Positions 29,615 to 38,058 of a stretch of 64,000 bases of DNA are shown here, one piece after another. Source of the stretch: Chlorobaculum tepidum TLS (GTDB lineage: Bacteria; Bacteroidota; Chlorobiia; Chlorobiales; Chlorobiaceae); assembly GCF_000006985.1 (NCBI RefSeq), contig NC_002932.3, positions 1,771,292 to 1,835,291 on the forward strand. The letters run 5' to 3'. The position numbers and the translations under genes were made by a program. Below the pieces are notes generated by a model. The model made no database searches and had not been told where the DNA came from. It worked only from the letters and a program-made list of their open reading frames with translations. The first letter of the stretch is position 1. Each line of letters opens with the position of its first letter.

Positions 29615-29762
29615 AAAAGGCTGAACGCAAGAGTTTTCTTCTTTTTGACAAACCTGTTTCTGAACTTGACCTGACGTTGAACCGGTGGCTCTCACGCCCG
29701 GCACCGGACGCTTTGCCCCGGCTCGAATGACCAATCCGCAACGCTATCGGAAAGAGAAGCCT

Positions 29763-31265
29763 ATGAACATTCTGCTGCTCTATCCGGAATTTCCGGACAC
29801 CTTCTGGAGTTTCAAGCACGCCCTCAAGTTCGTCAGAAAAAAGGCATCGCTGCCGCCGCTCGGCCTCCTGACCGTGGCTTCAATGCTTCCGCCCGCCTGG
29901 CAGCGGCGGCTGGTCGATCTCAACGTCCGCAAGCTCCGCAGTGAGGATATTGCCTGGGCTGACCTTGCATTCGTCAGCGCGATGGCCGTGCAGCAGGATT
30001 CCGCTCGCGAGGCAATCGCACGCTGCAAGGCTGCCGGATTGCCGGTGGTCGCCGGAGGCCCGCTTTTCACCACCGGTTATGCCGAATTTCCCGAGGTTGA
30101 CTATTTCGTGCTGAACGAGGCTGAAATCACCCTTCCACGCTTCATCGCGGATCTCGAAAACGGAGTTCCGGAGCGCTACTATACCGCCGATGAATTCCCG
30201 GCGCTTGGTTGCACACCGGTACCGGAGTGGAAGCTGCTCGACATGAAACAGTACGCCTCAATGGCCATACAGTTTTCGCGCGGCTGCCCATACCGCTGCG
30301 ATTTCTGCAACGTCACGGCCCTGTTCGGCCACAAAATCCGCACCAAAACCAGCTCACAGATCATCGCCGAGCTGGAGGAACTTCGACGGCACGGATGGCA
30401 GGATAGCGTCTTTTTCGTGGACGACAACTTCATCGCCCACCGCGCCTACCTCAAAAAAGAGCTGCTTCCGGCGCTGATCGAATGGCGAAAAACGAAAGGC
30501 GCAACCAACGAGTTCTACACGGAGTGCTCAATCAATCTGGCCGATGATGCCGAACTGATGAAGCTGATGGTAGACGCGGGTTTCAACCGGGTGTTCATCG
30601 GCATCGAAACGCCGGAAGTCACCGCTTTGCAAGCATGCGGCAAACAGCACAACACCTCGCGCGACATGCTCGACAACATCCGCAAAATCCAGAATGCAGG
30701 CCTCGAGGTGCAAGGAGGCTTTATCGTGGGCTTCGACAGCGACACACCGTCGATCTTCCAGAAACAGATCGAGTTCATCCAGAAGAGCGGCATCGTCACC
30801 GCGATGGTTGGCATTTTACAGGCCCTGCCTGGCACGAAGCTTTATGAGCGACTGAAAAACGAGGGACGCCTGTTGCCCCATTCAAGCGGCGACAATGCAG
30901 ACGGCAACACCAACATCGTGCCGATGATGGATCCCGAAATCCTGCGCAGGGGGTACAGGGAGATGATGAAGCACCTCTATGCTCCGAAATACTACTACCA
31001 GCGCATCCGCACGCTGCTGGAGGCGTACCGGGCCCCACAACTGAAAAGCCGTTTCAGGATGAGCCAGTTCATGGCTTTCATGCGCTCGACAGTGATGCTT
31101 GGCGTCATTGGCAGGGAACGTTTCCAGTACTGGAAAATGCTCGCCTGGACGGCCGTAAACCGTCGGCAGGCACTGCCGCTGGCGGTAACGCTTGCCATCT
31201 ACGGCCACCATTTCCGGAAGGTCTGCTCCCTGCATCTGAAAGAACGGCAACATGGAAGTATATGA
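29763..31265 (+). CDS. B12-binding radical SAM protein
   Basis: 500 aa from ATG 29763 (MNILLLYPEFPDTFWSFKHA). The N-terminal cobalamin-binding fold covers about residues 1-150. The radical SAM cluster motif is CPYRCDFCNVTALFG (about 178-192), and a DUF4070-like C-terminal domain follows. Many relatives are methyltransferases that act on unactivated carbons. In green sulfur bacteria two members of this class (BchQ, BchR) methylate bacteriochlorophyll c side chains. I cannot tell whether this is one of those or a generic member. It is monocistronic by spacing. Confidence 0.82.
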   Translation: MNILLLYPEFPDTFWSFKHALKFVRKKASLPPLGLLTVASMLPPAWQRRLVDLNVRKLRSEDIAWADLAFVSAMAVQQDSAREAIARCKAAGLPVVAGGPLFTTGYAEFPEVDYFVLNEAEITLPRFIADLENGVPERYYTADEFPALGCTPVPEWKLLDMKQYASMAIQFSRGCPYRCDFCNVTALFGHKIRTKTSSQIIAELEELRRHGWQDSVFFVDDNFIAHRAYLKKELLPALIEWRKTKGATNEFYTECSINLADDAELMKLMVDAGFNRVFIGIETPEVTALQACGKQHNTSRDMLDNIRKIQNAGLEVQGGFIVGFDSDTPSIFQKQIEFIQKSGIVTAMVGILQALPGTKLYERLKNEGRLLPHSSGDNADGNTNIVPMMDPEILRRGYREMMKHLYAPKYYYQRIRTLLEAYRAPQLKSRFRMSQFMAFMRSTVMLGVIGRERFQYWKMLAWTAVNRRQALPLAVTLAIYGHHFRKVCSLHLKERQHGSI

Positions 31266-31418
31266 ACTTCAGATCATCACGGATTTGTATGTTCACATAA
31301 TAAAGATTATTATAAACTTTCTGGACAACGGTTGGGCCAGAGGCTTTCAAGTGATTTGTGCTTTTGATTATTTGGCAGCTTTTCTCTTTCTATCAAAGCA
31401 CCAAGACCTTTAAAAAGC

Positions 31419-31691
31419 ATGAACATCTACATCGGCAATCTCGACTATAACGTCACTGAAGCAGACCTGAGCGGCGCATTTGGCGAATTCGGCACGGTTT
31501 CCAAAGCAAACGTCATCATCGACAAGTTCACTGGCCGTTCAAAAGGATTCGGATTCGTTGAAATGCCTGACGACGCAGAGGCAAACGAAGCGATTTCCCA
31601 GCTGAACGAAAGCAGCCTCAACGGAAGAAAAATCAGGGTGAACGAAGCAAAGCCTCGTGAAGAGCGCCCGGCTGCCCGCCCCAGGTACTGA
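31419..31691 (+). CDS. RRM-type RNA-binding protein
   Basis: 90 aa single RRM domain. RNP2 is MNIYIGNLDYNVTEADL (residues 2-7 core) and RNP1 is KGFGFVEM (about 42-49). A short basic C-tail RPAARPRY follows. It binds single-stranded RNA, and small bacterial RRM proteins are often cold- or stress-linked. The 153-bp leader is AT-rich. A strong terminator follows. Confidence 0.93.
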   Translation: MNIYIGNLDYNVTEADLSGAFGEFGTVSKANVIIDKFTGRSKGFGFVEMPDDAEANEAISQLNESSLNGRKIRVNEAKPREERPAARPRY

Positions 31692-31712
31692 GCACTGACC
31701 GGAATACAAGCC

Positions 31713-31743
31713 AAAAGCTGCTGTCGAAAACGGCAGCTTTTTT
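31713..31743 (+). terminator. Rho-independent terminator of the RRM gene
   Basis: Stem aaaagctgc / gcagctttt with an 11-base loop and a run of T, 21 bp after the stop codon. Confidence 0.85.
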
Positions 31744-31833
31744 ATTGCCCTGCCATTCCCGACCCATCATGTCTTGCCGAGAGAAGGGCTCGTGCGTATC
31801 TTGCGCGAGACACTGTCAATCATCCCCTGCATC

Positions 31834-33246
31834 ATGATCGCCGAGCCGTTTCTTTTCCGCTCCGAAGGCGGGTTTATCCGCATTCCCATCTGGGGCCACA
31901 TCCCGCTGAGCGCGCCGCTCAAGAAAATTCTCGCCCATCCGTCGTTCCTGCGGCTCAAGGGCATCCGGCAGCTTTCATTCGCCCAGCAGGTCTACCCCGG
32001 CGCGAACCACACGCGCTTCGAACACTCCATCGGCGTCTATCACCTGATGAAGATGATTTTGCAGCGCATGGTGAGCAATCCTCTGGCGCTTGAATTGCAG
32101 GATGAACGATTGCAGTTCGACGACGAGACCTGCCGCACGCTGCTGGCCACCTGTCTGTTGCACGACATCGGACACTATCCCCACGCGCATGTACTTGAGG
32201 AGATCACCCCGGCAGGCGACAGCTCCGCCGTGTTCGCGCACCACGAATCGCTGACCGGCCAGTTTCTGAACGAGGAGCATCGCGACACTCCCTCCATCGC
32301 GGCCATCCTGCACGACGACTGGCAGGTCAATCCCGACACCGTCACCGAAATCATCGCCGGAAAAACAGCGCACCGGCTCGGCAAGCTGGTGAGCGGCACG
32401 CTCGATCCCGACAAGATGGACTACCTCATGCGTGACGCACACCACTGCAACATTCCGTACGGCAGCATCGACATCGAGCGGCTCATCGAATCGTTCGTGC
32501 CCGACCCGGAACGCCAGCGCCTCGCGATCACCGAAAAAGGGATCGCGCCGCTCGAAAGCCTGCTGTTTGCCAAGTACATGATGATGCGCAATGTTTACTG
32601 GCACCACACGAGCCGCACCTTCTCGACCATGCTCCGGCGGCTGTTGCAGGACGTCGCCGACGAGAGCGCCCTGCCAATGGAAACCTTGCGCGAACTCTTC
32701 TATTTCAACTCCGACGACCGGGTGCTTTTCGAACTTGAGCGGGCGATTCGCGGGCTTGGCTTGCCAGCGGCAGAGCTGCTCGATGCAATTCTGGAGCGTC
32801 GCGTCTACAAACGCGCCATGACCATCCGGCCCTATCACGAACCATCAATGGAGATCGATCCGGTCTGGTTCGCCTACAACACCAGCCACCGACGCCGCAA
32901 AGAGAAAGAGCTGGAAATCTGCGCCATGCTCGCCGGAAAAACCGGTAAAAGACTTGCAGGCCACGAAGTGCTGATCGATGCGCCGCCATCGAAGGATGTG
33001 TTCGACTACAGCGACTTCCGCGAGCTGCGCATCTGGCCGACCAAAAGCGAGCACCGGCACCTGGTGCAGCCCACGGACTCGAACGGATACGTCCGGTTCG
33101 ACGATTTCCGGGAATCGGTGTTTGGCTCCGACTTCATCCTTTCGTTTGAACAGTACACCAAGAAGTTCAGGCTACTGTGCCGTCACGACCTCGTCGATAC
33201 GCTCTCCGGCCTCGAAGAGGCGGTGGTGGAAATCCTGCGGCGCTGA
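31834..33246 (+). CDS. HD-domain phosphohydrolase (dGTPase/SamHD1-like)
   Basis: 470 aa from ATG 31834 (MIAEPFLFRSEGGFIRIPIW). The HD metal-binding motifs are NHTRFEHSIGVYHL (about residues 52-65), LLHDIGHYPHAH (about 109-120) and LDPDKMDYLMRDAHHC near 192. This is the layout of the YwfO/SamHD1-type dNTP triphosphohydrolases. It may control dNTP pools. Upstream TTG or GTG starts are possible but less likely. It ends 40 bp before a YtxH-like gene. Confidence 0.85.
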   Translation: MIAEPFLFRSEGGFIRIPIWGHIPLSAPLKKILAHPSFLRLKGIRQLSFAQQVYPGANHTRFEHSIGVYHLMKMILQRMVSNPLALELQDERLQFDDETCRTLLATCLLHDIGHYPHAHVLEEITPAGDSSAVFAHHESLTGQFLNEEHRDTPSIAAILHDDWQVNPDTVTEIIAGKTAHRLGKLVSGTLDPDKMDYLMRDAHHCNIPYGSIDIERLIESFVPDPERQRLAITEKGIAPLESLLFAKYMMMRNVYWHHTSRTFSTMLRRLLQDVADESALPMETLRELFYFNSDDRVLFELERAIRGLGLPAAELLDAILERRVYKRAMTIRPYHEPSMEIDPVWFAYNTSHRRRKEKELEICAMLAGKTGKRLAGHEVLIDAPPSKDVFDYSDFRELRIWPTKSEHRHLVQPTDSNGYVRFDDFRESVFGSDFILSFEQYTKKFRLLCRHDLVDTLSGLEEAVVEILRR

Positions 33247-33286
33247 TTTTTGTTATATTTCTTTTTTACAACAAAATCCCGAGATC

Positions 33287-33613
33287 ATGGAAAATCAGGA
33301 CAAATACTACAAGGGACTCTTTTTCGGAGCCATACTCGGCGCCGCAGTCGGCACCATCATGGGTCTTTTGTTCGCTCCGCGCAAAGGCGAAGACACCCAG
33401 ATGATCATCAGCGGCAAGGTCAAGCGCGCCATTGACCGTGCAACGGAATTGTACGAGGGTTCGGAACACGAAGCGGCATACAGCAACGAGGCCAAGCACC
33501 GCTCGCAAGAGATCATCGACAGCGCCCGTGACGAGGCCCGCAAGATTCTCGATGAGGCCAACAACATCATCCGCGACATTCGCGGCAGCCAGGCCAAAGC
33601 GCAGGAGAACTAA
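33287..33613 (+). CDS. YtxH-like membrane-anchored small protein
   Basis: 108 aa. A glycine-rich membrane segment (YKGLFFGAILGAAVGTIMGL, residues 8-27) is followed by the LLFAPRKGED motif typical of YtxH/gas-vesicle-like stress proteins. A long amphipathic helix follows. Usually linked to envelope stress, with no enzymatic role. Its stop is 3 bp before the hydrolase start, so the two are probably co-transcribed. Confidence 0.85.
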   Translation: MENQDKYYKGLFFGAILGAAVGTIMGLLFAPRKGEDTQMIISGKVKRAIDRATELYEGSEHEAAYSNEAKHRSQEIIDSARDEARKILDEANNIIRDIRGSQAKAQEN

Positions 33614-33616
33614 GTC

Positions 33617-34387
33617 ATGCTGACGTTCAATGGAGCAGCGGGCGGTGACGCCGGTAATGTTTTGCTATTGCACGCCTTCCCGGTCTCGTCGCAGATGTGG
33701 GAGCCGCAGCTCGCGCCGCTGGCCGAGTCGGGCTACCGGGTGATCGCCCCCGCCGTGTACGGATTCGAGTCAACGCCGTCACGCCCCGGCTGGAGCATGG
33801 ATGATTACGCGCACGACCTCGCCCGCCTCATGGAAGCGCTCGGCTGGAAGAGCGCGACCATCGTTGGCCTCTCGATGGGCGGCTATCAGGCGATGGCCTT
33901 CTACCGGCTCTACCCGGAGCTGACAAAATCGCTGGTGCTCTGCGACACGCGCGCCAACGCCGACACGCCGCAGGCTTTCTCCGTACGGCAGGAGTTTCGG
34001 AAAGCGGTGATGGAGAAAGGAGCCGAAGAGGCGGCGGCGAGGATGGTGCCGAACTTCTTCGCCAAGGAGACCTACGAATCGAACCCATCGCTCGTCGAGA
34101 AAACGCGGGAGAGCATCGTCCGCCAGGCGCCGGAGGAGATCAGCGAAGCGATGCGGGCGATCGCCGAACGCGAAGACTCGACAGAAATGCTGACCGAAAT
34201 CACCTGCCCGACGCTTATCGTCAACGGCATGGAAGACATCGTCACCACGCCGGAAATCGCCGCCACCATGCACGCCCTGATTCCCGGCTCGAAGCTCGAA
34301 CTGATTCCCGACGCGGGCCACCTCTCAAACCTCGACCAACCCGCGATCTTCAACGGAATTCTGCTGGAGCATTTGCGGAGTTTGTAA
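33617..34387 (+). CDS. Alpha/beta-fold hydrolase
   Basis: 256 aa. The oxyanion segment LLLHAFPVSSQMW is at residues 15-27. The nucleophile motif is GLSMGGYQAM (about 88-97, Ser90). The acid is in NGMEDIVTTPE near 200 and the catalytic His in DAGHLSNLDQP near 235. Substrate unknown (ester, lactone or similar). It is the last backbone gene before the AT-rich island. A run of ten G (34420-34429) lies 33 bp after the stop. Confidence 0.9.
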   Translation: MLTFNGAAGGDAGNVLLLHAFPVSSQMWEPQLAPLAESGYRVIAPAVYGFESTPSRPGWSMDDYAHDLARLMEALGWKSATIVGLSMGGYQAMAFYRLYPELTKSLVLCDTRANADTPQAFSVRQEFRKAVMEKGAEEAAARMVPNFFAKETYESNPSLVEKTRESIVRQAPEEISEAMRAIAEREDSTEMLTEITCPTLIVNGMEDIVTTPEIAATMHALIPGSKLELIPDAGHLSNLDQPAIFNGILLEHLRSL

Positions 34388-34483
34388 AAAAGGAAACCCT
34401 CAACCGGTGCGAACTTGTTGGGGGGGGGGTTGATTTTCATCTCCTGTACAGCGAACATTCTAACGCTAAAAATACTTATTTAT

Positions 34484-34600
34484 TATAACGGCTGAGGCTA
34501 AGTGCAGTAAGGGATTGCGGGCGATTTCCTGTCAAGTTACACGAAAAGTTTAAGCGGGCTACAAACCTTGATTTTACTACTGTTTCGGCTTATTATTTTT
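34484..34600. repeat. Inter-cassette repeat, copy 1
   Basis: Begins ataacggctgaggc and contains gggattgcgggcgatttcct, followed later by ctacaaacct. The same blocks (gggatt, gcgatttcct, acaaac) recur in the same order at 36671-36815. The 34388-34617 stretch holds no gene. Confidence 0.55.
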
Positions 34601-34617
34601 ATACATTGTCATGGGCT

Positions 34618-35454
34618 TTAATTCTTTGTCAAAACTAATAATGAAAATCCTCCTAATATTTTTGCTGCAATATCTTCATTTGCTTTAAACATTAATTTTC
34701 TTGGTAAAACTGCAATTTTTGATTTCAGTGTCTTTCTTGGTAAATCCAATGAACCTGCAGTATAAAAGAAATCTACAATATCATAACCAGAATCAACTAA
34801 TGTCGCAATTGCTGTTTCCTTCATAAAATAATGCAAATGACCAACAGAATTTCGTCCAGACATTAGTGTCACGTCACCACAAAACTGTCTCATCAAAAAT
34901 TACAAAAACTGATTAATCTCTTTATTTTTATAGGCTTATGAGCAGGCCCGCATCCTCTCTCCGCAAGTTTATCCGTCAATATAGCGGAGACGTGACATTA
35001 GTTTATTTCTCAATATCGCCTGAACCGAAATATCCAATGGAATATGAAATATTGTATTTTTCGCTTTGCTTTTGCTCAATTTCAAGAACCCCAAATAATC
35101 ATCAACATGTTCAAAAACATCAATCATTAGTAATAAATCGAACCTTGCACTTGTCTCCAAAAAATTTTCATGCTTAAATTCTAACCTTTCTTTTTCCCGT
35201 GTCTTAGCAAGCCTTATTGCATCACTCGAAATATCATATCCCGTAAAGCTTACATAATTTGGCATTGATAAATGCAACTGATTTAATATTTCACCGGCAC
35301 CACAGCCTATTTCTGCAATAGATTTTGGATTTATCGGATTGCTGTTTAACATCTTTAAAATTTGTTTTGCTTTCCAAGGCGAATCTTCAACATGCCAAGT
35401 TGGATTGTTTTTTAAATATTCGCCATTTTCTTCTGTGTAAATTTTTTCTGTCAT
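34618..35454 (-). pseudogene. SAM methyltransferase gene broken by a MITE-like insertion
   Basis: Two minus-strand pieces (35454-35002 and 34866-34618) encode one class I SAM-dependent methyltransferase resembling MetW or ubiquinone-type enzymes. The N-terminal piece has motif I AEIGCGAGEILNQL and LLMIDVFEHVDDYLGF. The C-terminal piece has RNSVGHLHYFMKETAIATL. Deleting 34867-35001 restores one continuous frame of 234 codons (233 aa) joining ...RNKLMSGRNSV.... The substrate is unknown. Base composition is strongly AT-rich, unlike the neighbouring hydrolase, so the gene was probably acquired before it was disrupted. Confidence 0.82.
34867..34997. mobile_element. 131-bp MITE-like element in the methyltransferase gene
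   Basis: Terminal inverted repeats TGTCACGTCACCAC (34867-34880) and TGTCACGTCTCCGC (complement of 34984-34997) match at 12 of 14 positions. It is flanked by TTAG direct repeats; the flanks share GACATTAG at 34859-34866 and 34994-35001, so the duplication could be read as 4 or 8 bp. No transposase is encoded. A hairpin (TCTCCGC / GCGGAGA, 34958-34990) lies near one end. The parent transposon family is not identified. Confidence 0.8.
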
Positions 35455-35488
35455 AGTTTTTGTTTTTTATTATTGCCCATAACGTTTT

Positions 35489-35600
35489 GCGGCTTGGCGA
35501 AGGTGGCGATTTTCACCACAAATGTTGATGCGGAGAACCAATGTTTGATTAACCACAAATGTGTCTGCGGAGCAATGAACCGCCACTTTTGCCAAACCGC
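35489..35600. repeat. Large imperfect palindrome between island genes
   Basis: Arms GCGGCTTGGCGAAGGTGGCG (35489-35508) and CGCCACTTTTGCCAAACCGC (35581-35600) pair at 17 of 20 positions. The interior has two direct copies of ccacaaatg...tgcggag. The outer flanks read cccataacg and tgttaccagc. This is the general look of inter-cassette recombination sites, but no integrase is present in the window. Confidence 0.6.
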
Positions 35601-35617
35601 TGTTACCAGCAGTATTT

Positions 35618-36661
35618 CTATTTGTCAATGTCAAAATATTTTTTAGTTGCAAAACCCGATTTTGGTTCTCCAGTTTCCTTGTCAATGTATGAAATTAGAA
35701 GGTGTTTGTGTCTTATTTCAATAACAGTAACTTGCTGTCCGAGTTTGACAAGACCAATTATTTTTGAATTTTTCTTGTCTGAGTACCTTAAATTAACATT
35801 AGTCCTTGCGGTTCTTGTCTTGTTAAGTTTGTTCAGTTCCGATTCAATTTTTGATGAAAATTCTTTACTTATTTTTTCAATTTCTCTTTTGGTTTCTATG
35901 ATAACTTCAGAATTGCTTTTATCTGTCGGTATAACAAAAGGATTATAGAATATTAAAAGAAAGCTAATTGTTGAAATTAATTCAAAGATAAACTGTCGAG
36001 CCTTATCTGTTTTGGTTTTCCCAAGTAGTCCCAGAAGTTCTGTAACAATTGACTGTCTTAAATTGTCAAGGTCTTGAACGGTAACTTGCGCTGTATTATT
36101 TAGTAATTCGTCCGCAATGTTTGCAATTGTTTCGTTCGCTTCTTCTGCAACTGATATGTCTTCCCAGTTACGAGTCAAGGCAATATTCTTCAAATAAGTT
36201 TTAGAAATGCCTTGCAAAGCAATATCTATAGTATTGAACTTATTTAAGTGAGATTGGCTTAATGTCTTTGCAATCTCTGTCAAGTTTTTTGAAAGTAATA
36301 GCTGACTTGTTGCAAACCCTGAAAGTCTGTCTGAGGCAATTTGATTTGTTTTTGCAAGTTCTGCAAGTGTGGAAGTCAATCCGAATAACGCTGAATGATT
36401 TTTCGGATATTGAATTGCAGCCAATTGTGCTTGAATACTATTTCCTAAAACTAATGATGTAGCGTTTAATGGCTTCATCTGTTGGGAAATTGTCCTAGCA
36501 ATATCTGTCAAACCACTTAGTCCCGAAAAATTGAACTGTGCTTTGTTTTGTTTTTCTATTGCCGCTGCTATTCCTTGTAGCGAATTCAGTCCGAATGCGC
36601 TTTGCATAGTCTGATTTTGCTTTTGAATTCCTTTGATTATGTCTTGTAGGTTTGTTGTCAT
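35618..36661 (-). CDS. Hypothetical membrane protein with C-terminal SH3-like domain
   Basis: 347 aa from ATG 36661 (MTTNLQDIIKGIQKQNQTMQ). The N-terminal 200 residues are a helical, Asn/Gln/Leu-rich region with irregular repeats. One membrane helix lies at about residues 224-244 (FIFELISTISFLLIFYNPF). It is followed by a charged helix and a bacterial SH3-like domain (NLRYSDKKNSKIIGLVKLGQ to the C-terminus). The layout suggests a membrane sensor or effector with a ligand-binding SH3b end. It is bounded on both sides by palindromes, so it looks like a separate cassette from the HerA-NurA operon. Confidence 0.7.
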   Translation of the reverse strand: MTTNLQDIIKGIQKQNQTMQSAFGLNSLQGIAAAIEKQNKAQFNFSGLSGLTDIARTISQQMKPLNATSLVLGNSIQAQLAAIQYPKNHSALFGLTSTLAELAKTNQIASDRLSGFATSQLLLSKNLTEIAKTLSQSHLNKFNTIDIALQGISKTYLKNIALTRNWEDISVAEEANETIANIADELLNNTAQVTVQDLDNLRQSIVTELLGLLGKTKTDKARQFIFELISTISFLLIFYNPFVIPTDKSNSEVIIETKREIEKISKEFSSKIESELNKLNKTRTARTNVNLRYSDKKNSKIIGLVKLGQQVTVIEIRHKHLLISYIDKETGEPKSGFATKKYFDIDK

Positions 36662-36670
36662 ACTAATATT

Positions 36671-36815
36671 GCTGGTAACGGTTGATGGTATGGTGTCGTG
36701 CGGGATTACGAGGCGATTTCCTTTCAGTTTACATAGACTTTTTTTACGAGCCACAAACGCTCGAAAACCACTGAAACCCGCATGCACTATACCATGTGCT
36801 GTGCGTTCGGTGTTC
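36671..36815. repeat. Inter-cassette repeat, copy 2
   Basis: Starts gctggtaacggttgatgg and contains gggattacgaggcgatttcct, then ccacaaacgctcg. Arms ggtatggtgtcgtgcggg and cccgcatgcactataccat pair imperfectly. It is homologous in block order to the 34484-34600 copy. The gap 36662-36930 has no gene. Confidence 0.6.
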
Positions 36816-36854
36816 TTGTTTTGTCTTGATTGTCTGCCAGTTGTGCGCAGGAAC

Positions 36855-36917
36855 AGACACACTCTTTGCCAAGTTTTGGCTTGTGGGTTGGCTTGTGCGA
36901 CTTGGCAATGTGTGTGG
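36855..36917. repeat. Palindrome downstream of the methyltransferase gene
   Basis: acacactctttgccaag (36857-36873) and cttggcaatgtgtgt (36901-36915) are near-perfect inverted arms. It lies between the DNA methyltransferase stop (36931) and the next cassette, so it may also serve as a terminator. Confidence 0.55.
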
Positions 36918-36930
36918 CTGTTGAGTTGGC

Positions 36931-38058
36931 TCATTTTCTCGACATTATTATATCAACTTCTCCTGGCTTCATTGTCTTGTCCCCGAAGAGTTTTGTTTGA
37001 GTTTTTGTGTCCTTTGTCAAAGGTTTTTCGACAATCTTAACTGAATGATTTGGGAAATGCCTTTTCAGTATTTCAAGTGTAGAGTTGAAAGTAAATTCTC
37101 TCTTGTCTGTCCGAACATAAACAGTGCTTTCTCTTTTCATCATTTTGGCACAAAGTCCAAAAACGTTGTCCAGTAAGTCATAATATTCTTGTTTATTTAC
37201 AAATCGCCCTTTATGCTTATCTTTTAGTGATTGAGGATTTTCTGAACCACCTAAAAGCCACAGTCGCAACCACTGGTCCGCGTGATAGTCAGTAATCGAG
37301 TAATAGGGTGGTGAAGTAAACAGCAAAGAAAATTTTATATCATTGTTTATTGCTCTTTCTGCAATGCTTATTAATTTATTTGAACTATCACCGAACACAA
37401 CGGCACTCTCAGAAACTTTTGGTTTACCTTTCTCGTAACGCCATTCGATTTTTTTGAGAATGAAATCGCAGGGGTTTATTTCAGGCGGTGTGGTCATATT
37501 GTTTTTCTTCCACCATTGCACAGAGTAATTCATCCCCATTGATTTAGTCATTCTCATTTGATTGGAAAGTCCTTCGCCAATTTTTGCGTGTAGGTAAATC
37601 AGAAGTATTGACATCAAAGTCGCATCAACTTTATTGTTTCTCCAATCTAAATGAGTTCGGGCGGCTAACAGGAATTTAAGAACTTCGTCACAGTAACAAA
37701 TGCGATAAAATTCGGGCATTTTTTGGATTGCTCGGTTATAATAGTTTCTCTTACTGTAAATTTCAAGTAGTCGGTCAATGACTTCTTCTTTTTCTGCTGG
37801 ATGCAGTTTTACAGTTCCATACAACCAACCAACAGGGTTAATTTCTAATCCTAAACTATTTCTTCCTAAAACGCCACCAGCATATATACTACTGCATCTA
37901 CCCGCAAAAGGGTCAATTATATAATCACCGTTCTTTGAGTATTTCTCAACTACATCAAATGCAAATTCTAAAGGAAACATTGCATAGTATGGTCCAAACC
38001 TTGCCCAACGTGCTTCGGCAGTTTCAAAACCTTTCAATATTTTTTCCTTTGCTATCAT
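36931..38058 (-). CDS. DNA methyltransferase (N4-C/N6-A type) of the HerA-NurA operon
   Basis: 375 aa. The SAM-binding motif DPFAGRCSS is at residues 49-57 and the catalytic motif TSPPYYSITDYHAD is at 248-261. About 190 residues separate them, probably including target recognition. The motif types are those of beta-class amino methyltransferases, but the order (I then IV) is like the alpha or gamma class. The start overlaps the NurA stop (ATGA), so it is translationally coupled to a nuclease. It would modify DNA, presumably marking the host genome. Confidence 0.82.
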   Translation of the reverse strand: MIAKEKILKGFETAEARWARFGPYYAMFPLEFAFDVVEKYSKNGDYIIDPFAGRCSSIYAGGVLGRNSLGLEINPVGWLYGTVKLHPAEKEEVIDRLLEIYSKRNYYNRAIQKMPEFYRICYCDEVLKFLLAARTHLDWRNNKVDATLMSILLIYLHAKIGEGLSNQMRMTKSMGMNYSVQWWKKNNMTTPPEINPCDFILKKIEWRYEKGKPKVSESAVVFGDSSNKLISIAERAINNDIKFSLLFTSPPYYSITDYHADQWLRLWLLGGSENPQSLKDKHKGRFVNKQEYYDLLDNVFGLCAKMMKRESTVYVRTDKREFTFNSTLEILKRHFPNHSVKIVEKPLTKDTKTQTKLFGDKTMKPGEVDIIMSRK

